A DNA stretch of 64,000 nucleotides, from assembly GCA_903813345.2 (NCBI GenBank), contig CAIIXF020000007.1, positions 15,110,714 through 15,174,713 on the forward strand, written 5' to 3'. The stretch comes from Owenia fusiformis (taxonomy: Eukaryota; Annelida; Polychaeta; Sabellida; Oweniidae). The position numbers and the translations under genes were made by a program. Shown one piece after another: positions 11,801 to 23,160 of this stretch (positions within the stretch are counted from its first letter, which is position 1; each line of letters opens with the position of its first letter). The notes beneath the pieces are model-generated. The model did not search any database and was not told where the DNA came from. It saw nothing but the letters and a program-made list of their open reading frames with translations.

Positions 11801-14800
11801 ATGAGGTTCAGGATATTGGGATTATCCCGAGGTAAATATAATATATCTGTCCGAGGGCCGCAGCTAGCTCCAGAGGGAAAATATATTATATTGGCCAAGG
11901 ATAATCCCAATATCCTGAACTGACTATAGGATAATATGTTTATCCCATACCAATCTTGGTCATCTGGTTCACATTGTTCAATCGTGGAAAAATTTTAGAA
12001 TATTCATGTCCAGTTTTGTTTTCTTGGCCGTGGGTAGATTTTCCTGTTCTCTCAAAGATTCCCACATCTATTTTCTCGAATTTTTGATTAAGTGGATGCT
12101 CCTTCCCTTTTTTAAACCTTCAAACAGATCCCGTAATATATACCTGTAACACATCCAAGTAAACATATATATTCCAATGTATATTTCCCGCTGCGTATCA
12201 AAATAGATCCAGCAGACCGTATAAATTTTCTTAACCAAAATGATGATGGATTTCTTGAAAATAATGAGAATGAGAATGCTTAATAAACAAAACCTGGATA
12301 TGCAGGGTGTCCTGAAAACTTCACTTGTAAAACCTCACTTTTCATAGGATAAATTAGTTATGTGATGATCGGTTTTGATTAATGATCACTGGGAAGATTT
12401 CAGAGAAAGAGCGTATATCATACAATGTTTATTGATGATATGTTGACATTGCTGATCATTATTGACATCGCTGATGGCGAATAAGTACCAAAAGGTAACG
12501 CTTTGTGCGAATGTTACTCATGGTGAATTTCTGATGGAATTTCTTACTACAACATAATAACCATTTAACAGGATATTGTATGACCACTATCAAATAATTT
12601 AACTGAGTCATTTTTAGCTTCTCAATTTACATTTTTTGTTTACAATCACACGAGACATGTGAGCCCGGGAATGTGAGGCTGATCTGAGAAGTCTTAATAA
12701 ACAATAGCTCTGTCAAAAAATGATTAAATTAAATTACATAAGATTCGGAATGAAAGTGCCCCGTCCATATTTCATATTTGACTAAAAATAATTAGTGCAT
12801 TGGGCAAATAGAATCCTTTTTATTGCAGTTAATTGAAAATATTCCTATGCTGGCTGTACTAATTCTTCAAAACTTTCAGGCATTGACATCATTGATTTGA
12901 CTCATTTGCATACAAGCAATCAGCGCGCCGGAAATTATCGATTTTCTTTACTAAATGTGGAAAGGTGTGAATATTAATTTTATATTCTGTCAATGTTTAA
13001 TACACGTACATATTAGATTTACAATTGTACTTTTTTGTTACGATGTTATATTCATTTCATATTCTGTCAATGTTCTCGTAGATATCTCAAACTGGGAACT
13101 GGGGACTGGGGACCAGCTTAGAAGATACATACATACATATGACATAGATATCTCAAAATGGGAACTGGGGACTGGGGACCAACTTATAAGATACATACAA
13201 ATACATATATACACAAACATAGATATCTCAAACTGGGAACTGGGGACTGGGGACCTTCTTAAAAAGATACATACAAATACATACATATTATATATAGCAT
13301 ATAGATATCTCAAACTGGGAACTGGGGACTGGGGACCAGCTTAGAAGATATATACAAATACATATATATATAACATGTATACAATACACATATATCTCAT
13401 AAATTAAAGCATATTCATAGATATCTCAGATATTCATGAATTATTGTTATTTAATTAACATATGCTATGCCAACTAATACATTAATTGTTCTGTATCTAG
13501 TTCTACATATGTATCTAGTCTATCTAATTAACATATTCCATGCTTGTATATATATCATACATATATATGAATACATATAATAATGTATGTATCTATCTAA
13601 TTTGCATATTCTGTGCTGGCATATAATATATATATGCATGAATACATAGATATATGTATGTATACATATATGTATCTATCTAATTTGCATATTCTATGCT
13701 GGTTTACATGGCCCATAGGCCAAAAAAACAGGTATGTCAAAGAAGATGCTTAAGCCAAATGTTGCCTTAACAGCTCTTATTTTCTCTCTACAGGCATTGT
13801 TGCCCTTTGACCTATTCAATTGGTGATTCAAATGCATTAAAAGAATCCTTAAATACTCAGGAATGTAACGAGGTAGGTATTAGTGCAGAGGGCAATGCGT
13901 AGTATTTTCTCCAACGTTGTAGGAACATTGACTGACCGATGGTTCGCGCGTATGACCACAACATAAGTGGGGTCGTAGCATATAATAATAGTAAAATATA
14001 AGTCTCCTAAACTAGTATTAATACTGTACACAGTCTGTGTAAGGTGGTGATAATGCTTAGTTATGTGCCATACCTATATAAATAAAATATATACAAATTG
14101 AATGGCAAAAACCTTCTTAAGTAATTAACTCAGAGCTGACATGATAAAGGTAAAAATATTAATCACAGCTTTGGGTTATTGCATGGGGTTTCAAGAGGAG
14201 CCCATAGTTATTGTAAATGTTTAGAATTATTTGTCAGGAATAACTTAGCTGATGCTACAAAATGCAGATCCATGAGCGAGAAATTACATGACCTAGAATG
14301 CCTTAATAGAATATTATTAACTATAAAGAAAGCAAATAGAAACATTTTGTTATAGCAGACTTAGAACCTGAAAGTCTGCTTTTACTTGGGCTAATGGGAA
14401 CACTATAACTATTTTATATAATTAATGGTTGGTTATATTTTGCTCATATTTTGAAAATAAGTTCTGCAATCATTATAGTTCAGTACTTTTCTCCTAGAAA
14501 AATTGTAGAGAAATGAATTAAGCTCAGGAAACCTTACTCAATGTTGATTGGGATAATGCCATTTGGAAATTAGTTCAGTGTATTTGATATACAGTGCAAT
14601 TGATGGTAATTTATTGATGATGGTAAACACTGGTTATCTTGTTAACATAAATATTTGTCATTCTGTAAAGTATTCACAAATAGACACACAAGGATAACAC
14701 AACCCTTATCTAATCTTGGTAACATGTTATTACATGTATTCATATTTATTTCCATATATTGTCTCTAGTAAGGGAAATATTTACCCCAGTTGAAAATCAA

Positions 14801-17800
14801 TACTGAATATGTTCTTGTCAGTTGAGAATCGGAGAAATTGGAATATTTGGACTAATTCTAGAGAATTTATGCACAAAAGGAAAAATCACACTGATATTAC
14901 TTGCTCATCACAATTATGTACATGTATTATTGAACTCAAGTATAAACAATTAATTATTCATAATAGCATTTCATCAATATTAAATATACTCTTCTCTCTA
15001 GACCCACTATCTTATATTCACTAGACCAGAGGAAGTGGTGAAGTGAACTTTACAAAGTAACATTTGAATAGCAACACACTCGTTAAACTGACATTGTCAC
15101 TGGTTGGCATTGGAATAGAATGAATTATTACTACATCGTGTGTATTGCCAATAATCTGACTGTAAACAAGCTCTTAACTACAGGTGAACCCAGGTACTAT
15201 TATTGCCCCTTCTTAATGTATAATGTACGTCAGGTATTATGTTTTATAATCAGTTAATCATGATTTAAAGTGTTCATGTATATACTTAGTACTGAACCTA
15301 AAACATGAGCATGAATCATAATATTCATATTAGGTAGACTAGTAAATTTGGTGATATGATTTTTAACTGAACCTTTGTTTACATCATACTCGAACCAGGT
15401 CCTAAACTTCTTACACCCAGCTCACCTTAAAAGCAGTATGGGTAAGAGGGCATCAGCATTGGACAAATGACTGACCAAAAGTCGAATCTTTGTCCAGAAT
15501 GTCTTAAAGTTTGTTAACACATTGTTTACAATGATTTGACTACAATGACAATAGACAAGCAAAATATCACCACCTGCCATTTGTTAGATTTTACACATGC
15601 TGAACACCAACTGACGCCATGAAAAATTGGAGACTTTAACAATATGTCACCACTTCTATCTTGGGGTAGTGACATAAAAATGCTTATACTGTTGAAAGTA
15701 ATCGACTGTAAGTCCGAGATCATGATGTATAATTGGAACAGAAGATGATATATTTCTAGCTGTATTTTTCTTATTATCTTTTCCAAGACAATTTGTGAGT
15801 TACGAGCGTATCTGACATATAACATGACAAAAACTGTGAGTTAAGACCATATCGACCTCAACATAATAAGGAATAAAATTAGAAAATAAATTTACACTTG
15901 TTCTCACTTTTCCTGCTGTAAATCTTTTTATTCTAAATGAACTTCAGTAGATATCATTATTGACCCAAGCTTTTTATCAGTAGATGTTTTTGTCATGCAA
16001 TTAATTAATCTGCATAATGGTCCCAATATTGCCCGCATCTAAGAACCATCTTTATTATATCATCAGGAAATACTGAGAAAATTCTACTGATATAACACTT
16101 GTGTTTTCTGATAAATCATAATAAAGGGTGTGTACAAGGTACACGCTGTTTCATAAAGTGTTTTATTTGATTATGGTAAATCATTCTTGAATGAGCCATG
16201 TACTGTGTTTGTTAATCAAAGCTATTTTATGTTTATATTGACTCGAGGTATGACCGTGCAGAATAAAATATATCACAGTGTTCTGTATATATAGCCCCCT
16301 TCCAGGTTATAAATAAAGATTTTTGGAAAAAGGTCCAAGGGACCAATTTATTCGCATTCAATTCTATAATTGAAAAAACTAATGTGTGAACCAAAAAGAC
16401 AACCAAATGGGTTTAATCAGAGAATCTAGAATGACAAGGCAAGCACTTTAATTCAATTTCTTTGCAAGGGCCTTTGCTCTTTAAAACATTCATATCATGG
16501 TGAGATTTTTGAGAATAATTTAAATGTTTATAATTTCAAAAACCAAAATTGTACATACATCTTGGTTGAAAGTGAATTATACATAGACTTGGACAGAGCA
16601 AAAAGTTGTGTTTAACATAATTTAAATTGATTGTAAGGTATTATGATGTAATTACGATGTGATTATTAGAGTACAATAAAGATGAGAACATTGACTGTCA
16701 ACTACAACTATTTATTTATTATTTTATTATTAATTCACATTGATTATCAATTTCTTATCAAATAAACACCCACAGGCGAACCCCCCCCCCCCTGGCCAAT
16801 ATTTCTTTCAAAATCATGCAGTTTTTCACTAGAATTTTTTGGAAAAGTGAATTCCCTTGGAAAATTCTGGCTACAGGCCTGATCTATGTTTATATATTAT
16901 ATATATATTACAGTAAAACTTTCTTATTGAATACCTTTCATCGATAATAAAGATCAACATCTTAACAACTTTGTGTATAATATATTTTAGCTTTTTGGTA
17001 AATATTTTTAACACTGGGTCCCTGCCACCCGGAATGGTATTTAATAGCAAATCACGCCACAACTGTTATAATATGGCAATATGGCACAACCTAACACCAG
17101 TCATAATATGAGAGAATTTCCAATTTTCAATCTGAGTGTCATCTGCCATCATCATCTTCACATATTAAGACCTACTTTAAAACATATTTTCCACGAATTT
17201 GAACACATCTTTCATACCGCTTTACCAATGAATGGAAGACATTTATGAAACCGCCATTCCTTATGTGATACAAATGCTGCTGGAGTACCACTCTAAACCT
17301 CATCCAATGAGTAAAAAAACATTTTCTTTCAACCATCCTTTCAACTTTGAGAAAATGAAGAAAATCACACGGAGCCATATCAATCAATAATATCAATAAT
17401 AGTGAGAATATCTTGTAGTATTATTTGTTCCACTTTGATTTCTTTTATGTTCTGCATTTCAGCAGCCATCTTGAAGCAAAAATGATACTGAATGAGGGTT
17501 GCTTGTCTAATGTCATTTTCTTAGAATTTGACATATATGTCACATCTTGTCATATGTGACATTATAATTAAAACACAATTAATTGGTTGCCTAGTAACAA
17601 AGGAAGTAAACTAAAATGGTTTAACATTCTAAATTCAAAGAAAGATAGTGGTGAATACTTGTGAAACAAGTCAAATGGCGGCAACATTAAAGCTGAAAGT
17701 TGTCATGTGCGAATACCGTTCCGGTTAGCAGGGTCCCTATATTAAAAACTATCTAGAAAACTACATAAAACATATCATTTCTCCATGAAATTAATACACA

Positions 17801-18522
17801 AAGTAGTTAGGTTGTTGGTCTTTATTATTGGAAAGTTTAAAGTGATTTTATCAAAAAACCCAAAAATTAGACTTTTGGATCACCCCCTAACACTGAACAT
17901 TTTTTCTCGGCAAAAAATTGCAAATTATACAGGTTTTACGATATACATGTATTTCTTTGATTGAGTTTTGCTTTCAAGAAGTTAATAGATCTAAAGATCA
18001 TCTTTAAATCATTTGGAGGTAAACATGTCCCTTTCGAAAAGCAAATGGCGGAGGCATGAAGATTTAACAGGCAAAATTACATCGAGATTTATGGATTATT
18101 TATTAGCAAAACTTTTGCTTCATTTTTTGATTCAATCCTTGAGATAATGAGTCTTAGGTGTCTCCTAGGCATGGGCTTTCAACAGAACTCAACCATTAAT
18201 CTTCAAAAATAATATTTACTACACCAACATCTCATCGATTCTCACATAAGACTTAGATAAAATTCACCTGTCCTAGATTTACCTGTCTTACCTGTTTCAT
18301 AATTTTCGAATAATTTGACCTGGTCCGAGAAATTCATATTGTTTACAAACTTATTTCAACTGTAAAAACTCCATTGATTTCGAAACATATCACCGAAATA
18401 GATTCAACATATATTAAAATTAAAATATTCTTACCTTTAAATGCTGTTGAAAGCTGTAAAATGCTGATAAACGATAAAAATGCGAGGATCCAAGTAATTT
18501 TGTGCGAATTTATTCCGGCCAT
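5712..18522 (-). CDS. PLXDC: Plexin domain-containing protein (PLXDC/TEM7-like), N-terminal three exons, partial
   Basis: PLXDC1/2 (TEM7/TEM7R) are single-pass type I membrane proteins with an ectodomain that binds extracellular ligands. Three exons join in phase (phase 1, then phase 0) to give 189 residues. Residues 1-27 are a signal peptide (WILAFLSFISILQLSTA). R52-Q-R-R55 is a furin-type site. Residues 57-140 are Ser/Thr/Pro-rich and mucin-like, with an NKT sequon. Residues 144-189 carry the family signature: NHSYY, ARYWVDIDNM, KIKHDTLSESHRVAS. This follows the vertebrate PLXDC pattern HxYY...R-x-x-WVxxDxM...K-x-x-H-x-x-LSxxHRxA. The rest of the ectodomain, PSI region, membrane segment and tail should lie left of the window; I found no further exon in 1-5700. 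Intron 1 is 10.8 kb and full of transposons. Whether it is closer to PLXDC1 or PLXDC2 cannot be told. Confidence 0.8.
7303..7643 (-). CDS. PLXDC: PLXDC-like exon 2: furin site and mucin-like stalk
   Basis: The acceptor TTTATTGCAG precedes 7643 and the donor GTAATA follows 7303. It is open for 113 codons in the phase set by exon 1. It encodes an N-terminal acidic stretch, RQRR (possible proprotein-convertase site), then a run rich in Thr, Pro and Ser (TKPPTQPSTQSPTPTSST) expected to be O-glycosylated. Vertebrate PLXDC proteins have a Thr-rich stalk nearer the membrane. A mucin-like stretch before the plexin-like region is unusual, but low-complexity sequence evolves fast. Confidence 0.75.
8590..8945. 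repeat. Foldback element with ~120-bp arms
   Basis: The left arm (about 8605-8730: GGGAAATATTTCAGC, AAGATGTCATAAGGGGAAT, CGTTCTGCCGATTAACC) is the imperfect reverse complement of the right arm (about 8815-8925: GGTTAATCGGCAGA, ATTCCCCTTCTGACATCTT, GCTGAAATATTCCCC). The loop is about 80 bp. It is a MITE-like palindrome in PLXDC intron 1 with no coding sequence. Confidence 0.7.
9600..10128 (+). repeat. ~80-bp minisatellite, left arm of foldback element
   Basis: Seven copies of a unit with core GGTCCCCAGTCCCCAGTTCC, then CAGTTTGAGATATCTATAT and an AT-rich TATGTATTTGTATG spacer. The copies alternate between AAGCTGG and AAGAAGG before the core (cores near 9614, 9699, 9784, 9860, 9942, 10022, 10098). 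This suggests a higher-order two-unit repeat. Confidence 0.8.
11328..11860. mobile_element. Nested inverted-repeat module (MITE-like)
   Basis: The segment from CGGCCCTCTGGCAGATATAT, ending in ATATCCTGAACC near 11385, recurs inverted at about 11806-11860 (GGTTCAGGATATTGGGATTA ... CTGTCCGAGGGCCG). A third, direct partial copy follows at about 11872-11975. No clear target duplication. It lies inside the 9234-13721 element, so it is a nested insertion or internal duplication. Confidence 0.55.
13078..13350 (-). repeat. Same minisatellite inverted, right arm
   Basis: Four inverted copies (ATCTCAAACTGGGAACTGGG...GACC) are the reverse complement of the 9600-10128 array. Translation across them gives a repeating WELGTGDQ peptide, which is a by-product of periodicity and not a gene. 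Confidence 0.8.
13730..18434. other. PLXDC intron 1, distal part; no gene seen
   Basis: AT-rich intronic sequence with no convincing exon on either strand. A C-run occurs at about 16780-16793. A 17-bp word GCATGGGCTTTCAACAG at 18169-18185 has an exact inverted copy at 21955-21971. Confidence 0.5.
18435..18522 (-). CDS. PLXDC: PLXDC-like exon 1: start codon and signal peptide
   Basis: Read on the minus strand, ATG at 18522-18520 opens 29 codons ending in STAFK plus one base, followed by the donor GTAAGA. The product is a short polar N-region, a hydrophobic core (ILAFLSFISIL) and a small-residue STA cleavage region, which is a textbook signal peptide. The leftover G joins AA of the next exon to make Glu, so the phase fits exactly. 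Confidence 0.75.
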
Positions 18523-18953
18523 TTTGATTGATGGGGCAACATAAGGCGAGATCTTAGAATTTCACCCGGGAAATAATAACATTCGACTTAATTTGATTCA
18601 TCTTATTTTTATGGATAATAGTTACAGTATTTGTGATTTGAATAGTTTGATTCGGTATGAAAGTGTCAATAATATCAAAATATCTCTGAATTTCACTCAA
18701 GTTGGATAGATAAAGAAATTTGCGCAAAGAAGTACACACATGCGCAAATGCCATAGAGAAGAGCATTGGTTCAATCCTCTCTATGATCATCTATATCTAT
18801 TTATGTTAGTAATTTTCGAAATACTTCTAAGAGAATATAATAGACATTTATGTTTTTTAGATTGAAAAACAAAGATTTACGTTTACCGGGGTGTATTTTG
18901 GTTCTATCTAGTATCAACTTTTGAAGACTTCCGGTTGGGCTGGAAAGGAAAAT
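18523..18953. promoter_or_regulatory. Candidate PLXDC promoter, possibly bidirectional
   Basis: This interval lies just upstream of the minus-strand signal-peptide exon. At its far side is a plus-strand ETS-like CTTCCGG (about 18928-18934), then AAGGAAAAT and a strong donor GTAAGT at 18954. That could be a noncoding first exon of the plus-strand RING gene. The promoter role is inferred from position; no TATA box is obvious. Confidence 0.35.
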
Positions 18954-19381
18954 GTAAGTTTCCATAAATATTATGATTATTTGCTTTTAGACTCCTCTTT
19001 AAGTCAGTTTCTTCATCTCTCACATCAGATGGAGTATCATACTATGACAATGAACCACAATGTCTGCTGTTAGATTCAAATTACATCTATAAAATTCGTC
19101 TTGAAATTGAACATCTCTGGAAAAATTCTAAAGTGGGGACATAAATAAATGACAGGTGGATTTGCTGAAGTGAGGATTTCCCATGTTAAAAATAAGAGAA
19201 TTTACAAGAGGCCATAAATCAGTGGATGAGATTATACAAAATGTAAAATATACAAATTTTAAGGGATATGTATCTAGACAATATTGGAAATTATGGGCTT
19301 TCAGACCACCATAATTAGGAAATGGTGATCGAAAATCGACCTTTTTTTGTCCCCAACTGTAGGCCTAATTGGGCTAGGAAT

Positions 19382-20250
19382 TAGGATAGATCTTGTTCAA
19401 CAAGTTAAACCTAGTCTAGGCCTTATTTCTTATCTGAGATATCTTGTGGCCCGTCCTAGGTTTAACGTCCTTGCCTATTCGGCCCTTGATGCATAAAATT
19501 TAATGGTGGCCTATGGCAGCTGATAGTGAGAATTTGCAACCAATAAAAGCATAGCCTGGAAGTTAAACCCAATCACGTCAACAATTACATTCAGGAGGTC
19601 ATTAACAGAACTTTCGCAAAGTTAAGAATTCGTAATTCGTAACTTTATGAAATTCGTAAATATTTAAAAAGTTACGGATGACTTACGAATTCATAAAGTT
19701 ACAAATCAGCCATTAACAGAACACTTTCGTAAGTCATTCTTAAGTTTTATCGCTCGTAAACGAATTTCAAATCGTCATCTTATATCATTATTTAGCACAA
19801 ATAAACATATGATGTCATTTGATATCATTGCGCGCTGTGATTAAACCTGTCTCCGCGATTTCAAAGATTCCCAGCTCAGGAACATATTTGCTTATCATGT
19901 AAGAATAGGTGGATATTTTAGCTTGAAACTTAGCATGCATATAAAGAACAATTTCTTTTTGCCAACCTGTATACCTTACATGAGAATTGGATGAGAAATA
20001 TGCCATTGGCAAAGTTATGAAAGGGTCTGAGGTGCTATTACAAACGAAAGCACATGTGACGTCATTTTTTCGTAACTTTGCGAATCGTTCGTAACTTTAC
20101 AAAAGTTCTGTTAATGCACATTTACCAAATTCGTAAAATTAACAATTGAATTGCGAATTTGTAACTTTGCGAAAGTTCTGTCAATGACCCCCAGATTAAT
20201 AAATGAAAGCCGTGGTATTGGGTTTAACTTGTTGAACTAGAATAGATCTA
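19382..20250. mobile_element. Nested inverted-repeat elements
   Basis: The inner pair is GGTCATTAACAGAACTTTCG at 19597 and its near reverse complement ending at 20189 (about 593 bp). Further inverted AAGTTACGAATT-type words lie inside. The outer pair is GTTCAACAAGTTAAACC near 19395-19411 against GGTTTAACTTGTTGAAC near 20221-20237. A second internal match is GTTAAACCCAAT (about 19562) to ATTGGGTTTAAC. These are most simply one or two MITEs, one nested in the other. No coding sequence. Confidence 0.55.
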
Positions 20251-20817
20251 GCCTTACTTCCTGCGAAAGCTATGTGGATTTTGATATAATAGCTTTCCCA
20301 AAGCGTACTTGGACAGCTGAATAAATAATAGTGACCTTTAAAACATGAATAATGAGATCCGCGGCTTACTTTTGGTCTCTTACTGTGTCTCACATCAGTA
20401 TCATCAATCCGTGCAAGTATTGGAGCGATGAAATACTTCTTTTTCGATCAAGACTTGTAAATTGTTCATCGAGTGAATGTTTTTTCGACCCATTTCCAAT
20501 ATGGTGGTTTGCTAGGAGCGAGATACGCAATGAACGAAATGAATTTTGAGAATGAGTTAGGTTCGGACAACCTCCAGAGATTTATGAAAATGTCTGAGCA
20601 GAAAACGCCATATTGGAATTTGGCAGAAAAAACATTCACTTGACTAACAATTACATTAGTCTTGAATTTGGTGCCAAATAACCACTTGTCTGTTTGATCT
20701 GCAACAATATAGTTCCAAGATTATGTGCTCAGTAAAAACTCAGAGGGGGAGAAACACCAGGGTTCAAAGATGACATACGCTTATAATGTAAATCTGTATT
20801 GAGATCACATCGTCGCT

Positions 20818-21049
20818 GATTGGTCAAAAGTCGACAAACAAATGACGTCATCAATGGCGGTTTCAAAGTTTTCGAACTATGCTTCGAATAATATTATCTT
20901 CATTTCTGGCGTGTTAACCAATATCATAGCATCTCATTTCACATCAAGATAAAGAAAGGTGTACGGAATATGCCTATATCAATTTTAAACATCCCATCGA
21001 AGTGTAGTATTTGATAACTAGCCGATGAAAATTCGAACGAACGAAGGTG
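20818..21049 (+). promoter_or_regulatory. Candidate promoter and noncoding first exon of the RING gene
   Basis: GATTGG (inverted CCAAT, 20818-20823), a perfect CRE TGACGTCA (20843-20850) and AATGGCGG (YY1-like) cluster within 45 bp. CG dinucleotides are denser here than in the surroundings. A donor-like GTAAGC follows at 21050 and another, GTAATT, at about 21061. The next acceptor is TTTATTTCAG at 23334. Together these fit a promoter plus 5'UTR exon. Transcript data would be needed to choose between this and 18954. Confidence 0.4.
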
Positions 21050-21260
21050 GTAAGCAAGAGAGGTAATTATGTCTGTCATCTTTAAACTCTGGGGCTTTCC
21101 CTCCTCTTGTAAAAACTAGTTAAATTTTTTCATACAATCATTTTGAAAGAATAAGTTCACAGAAAATAAAATGAAAAAATTAGAAAAGAATTAGAAAGCA
21201 ACAACTTTTATGTCAGATTATTTTAAGTCCCTACAAAAATAGTGACCATGGGATAAATAT

Positions 21261-21369
21261 GATATCCTATGATTTTCTCAGATTGTGTAGATAGATAGAT
21301 TTCATAGATTTCTCTATGATTTTTGAGGAATACCATTTTTATCCATGAATCAAAAATCATAGGATATCC
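21261..21369. repeat. Inverted repeat GATATCCTATGATTTT
   Basis: A 16-bp arm at 21261 and its reverse complement ending at about 21369 enclose about 77 bp that also contain ATGATTTTT words. A small palindromic repeat of unknown family. Confidence 0.6.
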
Positions 21370-21977
21370 TCTATATATGTTATGCAAGGCTGGAATATAT
21401 TTGGAAGAAGATTAAGTCAACAGGACCTTTTAGCACTACAGACATGTAAAATATTGAGATCGAATATGTTTCAAATATTTTGCTTTTAAATTCATTGACA
21501 AGTCGAATCCCTTCCCCGAAAGCATGGGACTGAAGTCCTGGATATCAAAATAGTCACAATCCTATCAAACTACAAAAGATGAGTTTGCAGTTTTGCTAAC
21601 AGTTTTTAAGATTTTTTTGGGGAGGGTCTAATCCCGGGTGTCTAATTTACCAATTTCGGCCCAAAATCAAGAAAAGTGCATGATTTTGAATAATTTTTGG
21701 CTGGGGGGATGATAGTAAATTGTGCATAGTGCCATCCTATCGCATCACCCTGTCAAAATCTGTTCAAACAAATAGAAGATAACTAAAACCATGGGCTTTC
21801 TCATGAACTATAAGTATGAAAGTATAGATAATTAATCATAAATCCTTTTTTAGTGTAATTTAAAAGTTCTGCTTGTTTCATATCCTTTTAAAGTCTATTT
21901 CTTTCATCTGTCTAAATGATGTTAGTTTCTACAATACACTTTCATGTTGATTTTCTGTTGAAAGCCCATGCTTTATC

Positions 21978-22354
21978 TACCCTGCGTGCAGAGTCTAGTT
22001 AAACTACACTCTGCCTAGTAAAGACCATAGTACAGTTTAGTAGCCCCACCCCCACAACGGGTATCGGTGACAGTTTGGGTAATAAATCACTATTGACCTA
22101 CACGCTGACCTTTCTTCCACCAATCAGTGAGCTTGAAAAACATACGCCAAATGCGTTCTAATTAAATATGCGCATGTCATTGGTCAATTCCGGGCTCAAC
22201 GATGACGTCAGAAGGAATGACCATATATAGAACGTCGGTCAAATTTGGCCGACGAACACTGATTGGCGCGGTGAGTTCACAGGTTTATTTTAGTTTGAAA
22301 GAGTGAAGACGAAGCTCTCTTTTAAGAAGTGAAGTCAAACGAATGCAAAGGGTA
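21978..22354 (+). mobile_element. Non-autonomous element, copy 2, TACCCT inverted ends
   Basis: 377 bp, close to copy 1 at 297-670 and in the same orientation. It is flanked by a perfect 9-bp target duplication TGCTTTATC (21969-21977 and 22355-22363). It has TACCCT/AGGGTA ends, CRE TGACGTCA at 22203-22210, ATTGG/CCAAT boxes, and CATATATAG at about 22221-22230 placed like a TATA box. The high identity between copies and intact duplications imply fairly recent movement. It lies between the putative RING-gene promoters and the first coding exon. Confidence 0.85.
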
Positions 22355-22869
22355 TGCTTTATCTGAATATCTCTATCAAAACAATGCCACATCAAAAGTT
22401 ACTTATCTGAGTCACAATCTAATATTGCTACATGTTACCTGTAATTATGGATAATCAGCCAATTAAAGTCCACTTATCAGGTACTTTTGTTCTGAGGTGT
22501 TATAAGAGAATGCACATGTGAGATGAAATGTGTCATTTAAGTTTGGGAATAAGAAAAGAGAAGATACACTGTAGAGTTGAAAACTAAATTTCAGTGAAAA
22601 TATAATATGATAGAAAACAGAGTTGAAGTTGCGAATTAAAGTGATACAGAGAGAACATTGCTGGAAACACAGGTAACTTGAATAGAAACATTATATACAG
22701 GAAACATTTTCTGTGGAACATGTATTTTGCTTACATGCATGTAAAGGTCTTGTATTTCTTGCTTTGGGTTCTTAATATACATACATAAATAAATTATACA
22801 CCAAAGGTTCAGGTTGGTTGAAATCTATTATAATGTCAAAAATACAGAGCATAAGTGCATTGTAGACTA

Positions 22870-23160
22870 ATATAAATGCAAGTAGAAATAATCTCGATTT
22901 ACATCATTAAAAAGTCCAAATTCAGTCAAATTGATATCATATTTGAAATCTACATCTAGTAATGTGGTTTAAAAAGTGTTTATCAATATTGAAAATTTTA
23001 CTTTCCTTGAAAATGTGACTTCTAGGTTGAGGAGATTCCCCATAGACGACACCCCATGTTATAAAATCATGACAAGTGAAATATCTTTTCTTGTATTGGA
23101 CGGATAATAAATCTTTTATTGGACATGTTTCAATTTGTAGAACTATCAGATACACAAGAG
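22870..23160 (+). repeat. Dispersed ~290-bp repeat, copy 1
   Basis: Shares long similarity with 36435-36705: AAGTAGAAATAATCTCGATT, AATGTGGTTTAAA, AATGTGACTTC, GGAGATTCCCCATAGA, AAGTGAAATATCTTTT and ACTATCAGATACA. Small gaps separate these blocks. Unclassified interspersed element, here in the 5' intron of the RING gene. Confidence 0.7.

Larger units (their letters stand above)
9234..13721. mobile_element. 4.5-kb foldback-like transposon with repeat-filled inverted arms
   Basis: The outer ends are inverted copies: GGCTTATGGGCCATGTAAAC at 9234 and, reversed, GGCCTATGGGCCATGTAAAC ending at 13721. Both are flanked by AAAAAAAC (9226-9233 and 13722-13729), an 8-bp target duplication, although in A-rich sequence. 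The arms continue inward with AT-rich repeats and then a GC-richer minisatellite (left 9600-10128, right 13078-13350). The interior (about 10130-12950) has no substantial reading frame, so the element looks non-autonomous. Long inverted arms made of tandem repeats are typical of Foldback/Galileo-type elements. P or hAT superfamilies fit an 8-bp duplication. Confidence 0.7.

Noticed and set aside
10385-12310. GGACCACCCTGTA at 10396 and CAGGGTGTCC at 12304 as two ends of one element
   Set aside because: The ends point outward from each other in the wrong order for a single CAGGG...CCCTG element; they are probably separate fragments.
12955-13344. 129-codon frame with WELGTGDQ repeats
   Set aside because: Translation of the foldback element's minisatellite arm. 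The same peptide repeats follow the DNA period, and AT-rich spacers give the rest.
18765-18785. GGTTCAATCC resembling a tRNA B box
   Set aside because: No A box at the right distance and no cloverleaf could be drawn, so no tRNA.
18169-21971. 17-bp inverted pair GCATGGGCTTTCAACAG (18169-18185 and 21955-21971) as ends of a 3.8-kb transposon
   Set aside because: Similar CATGGGCTTTC words also occur alone near 21791 and 38492, and no target duplication was found. More likely scattered repeat fragments.
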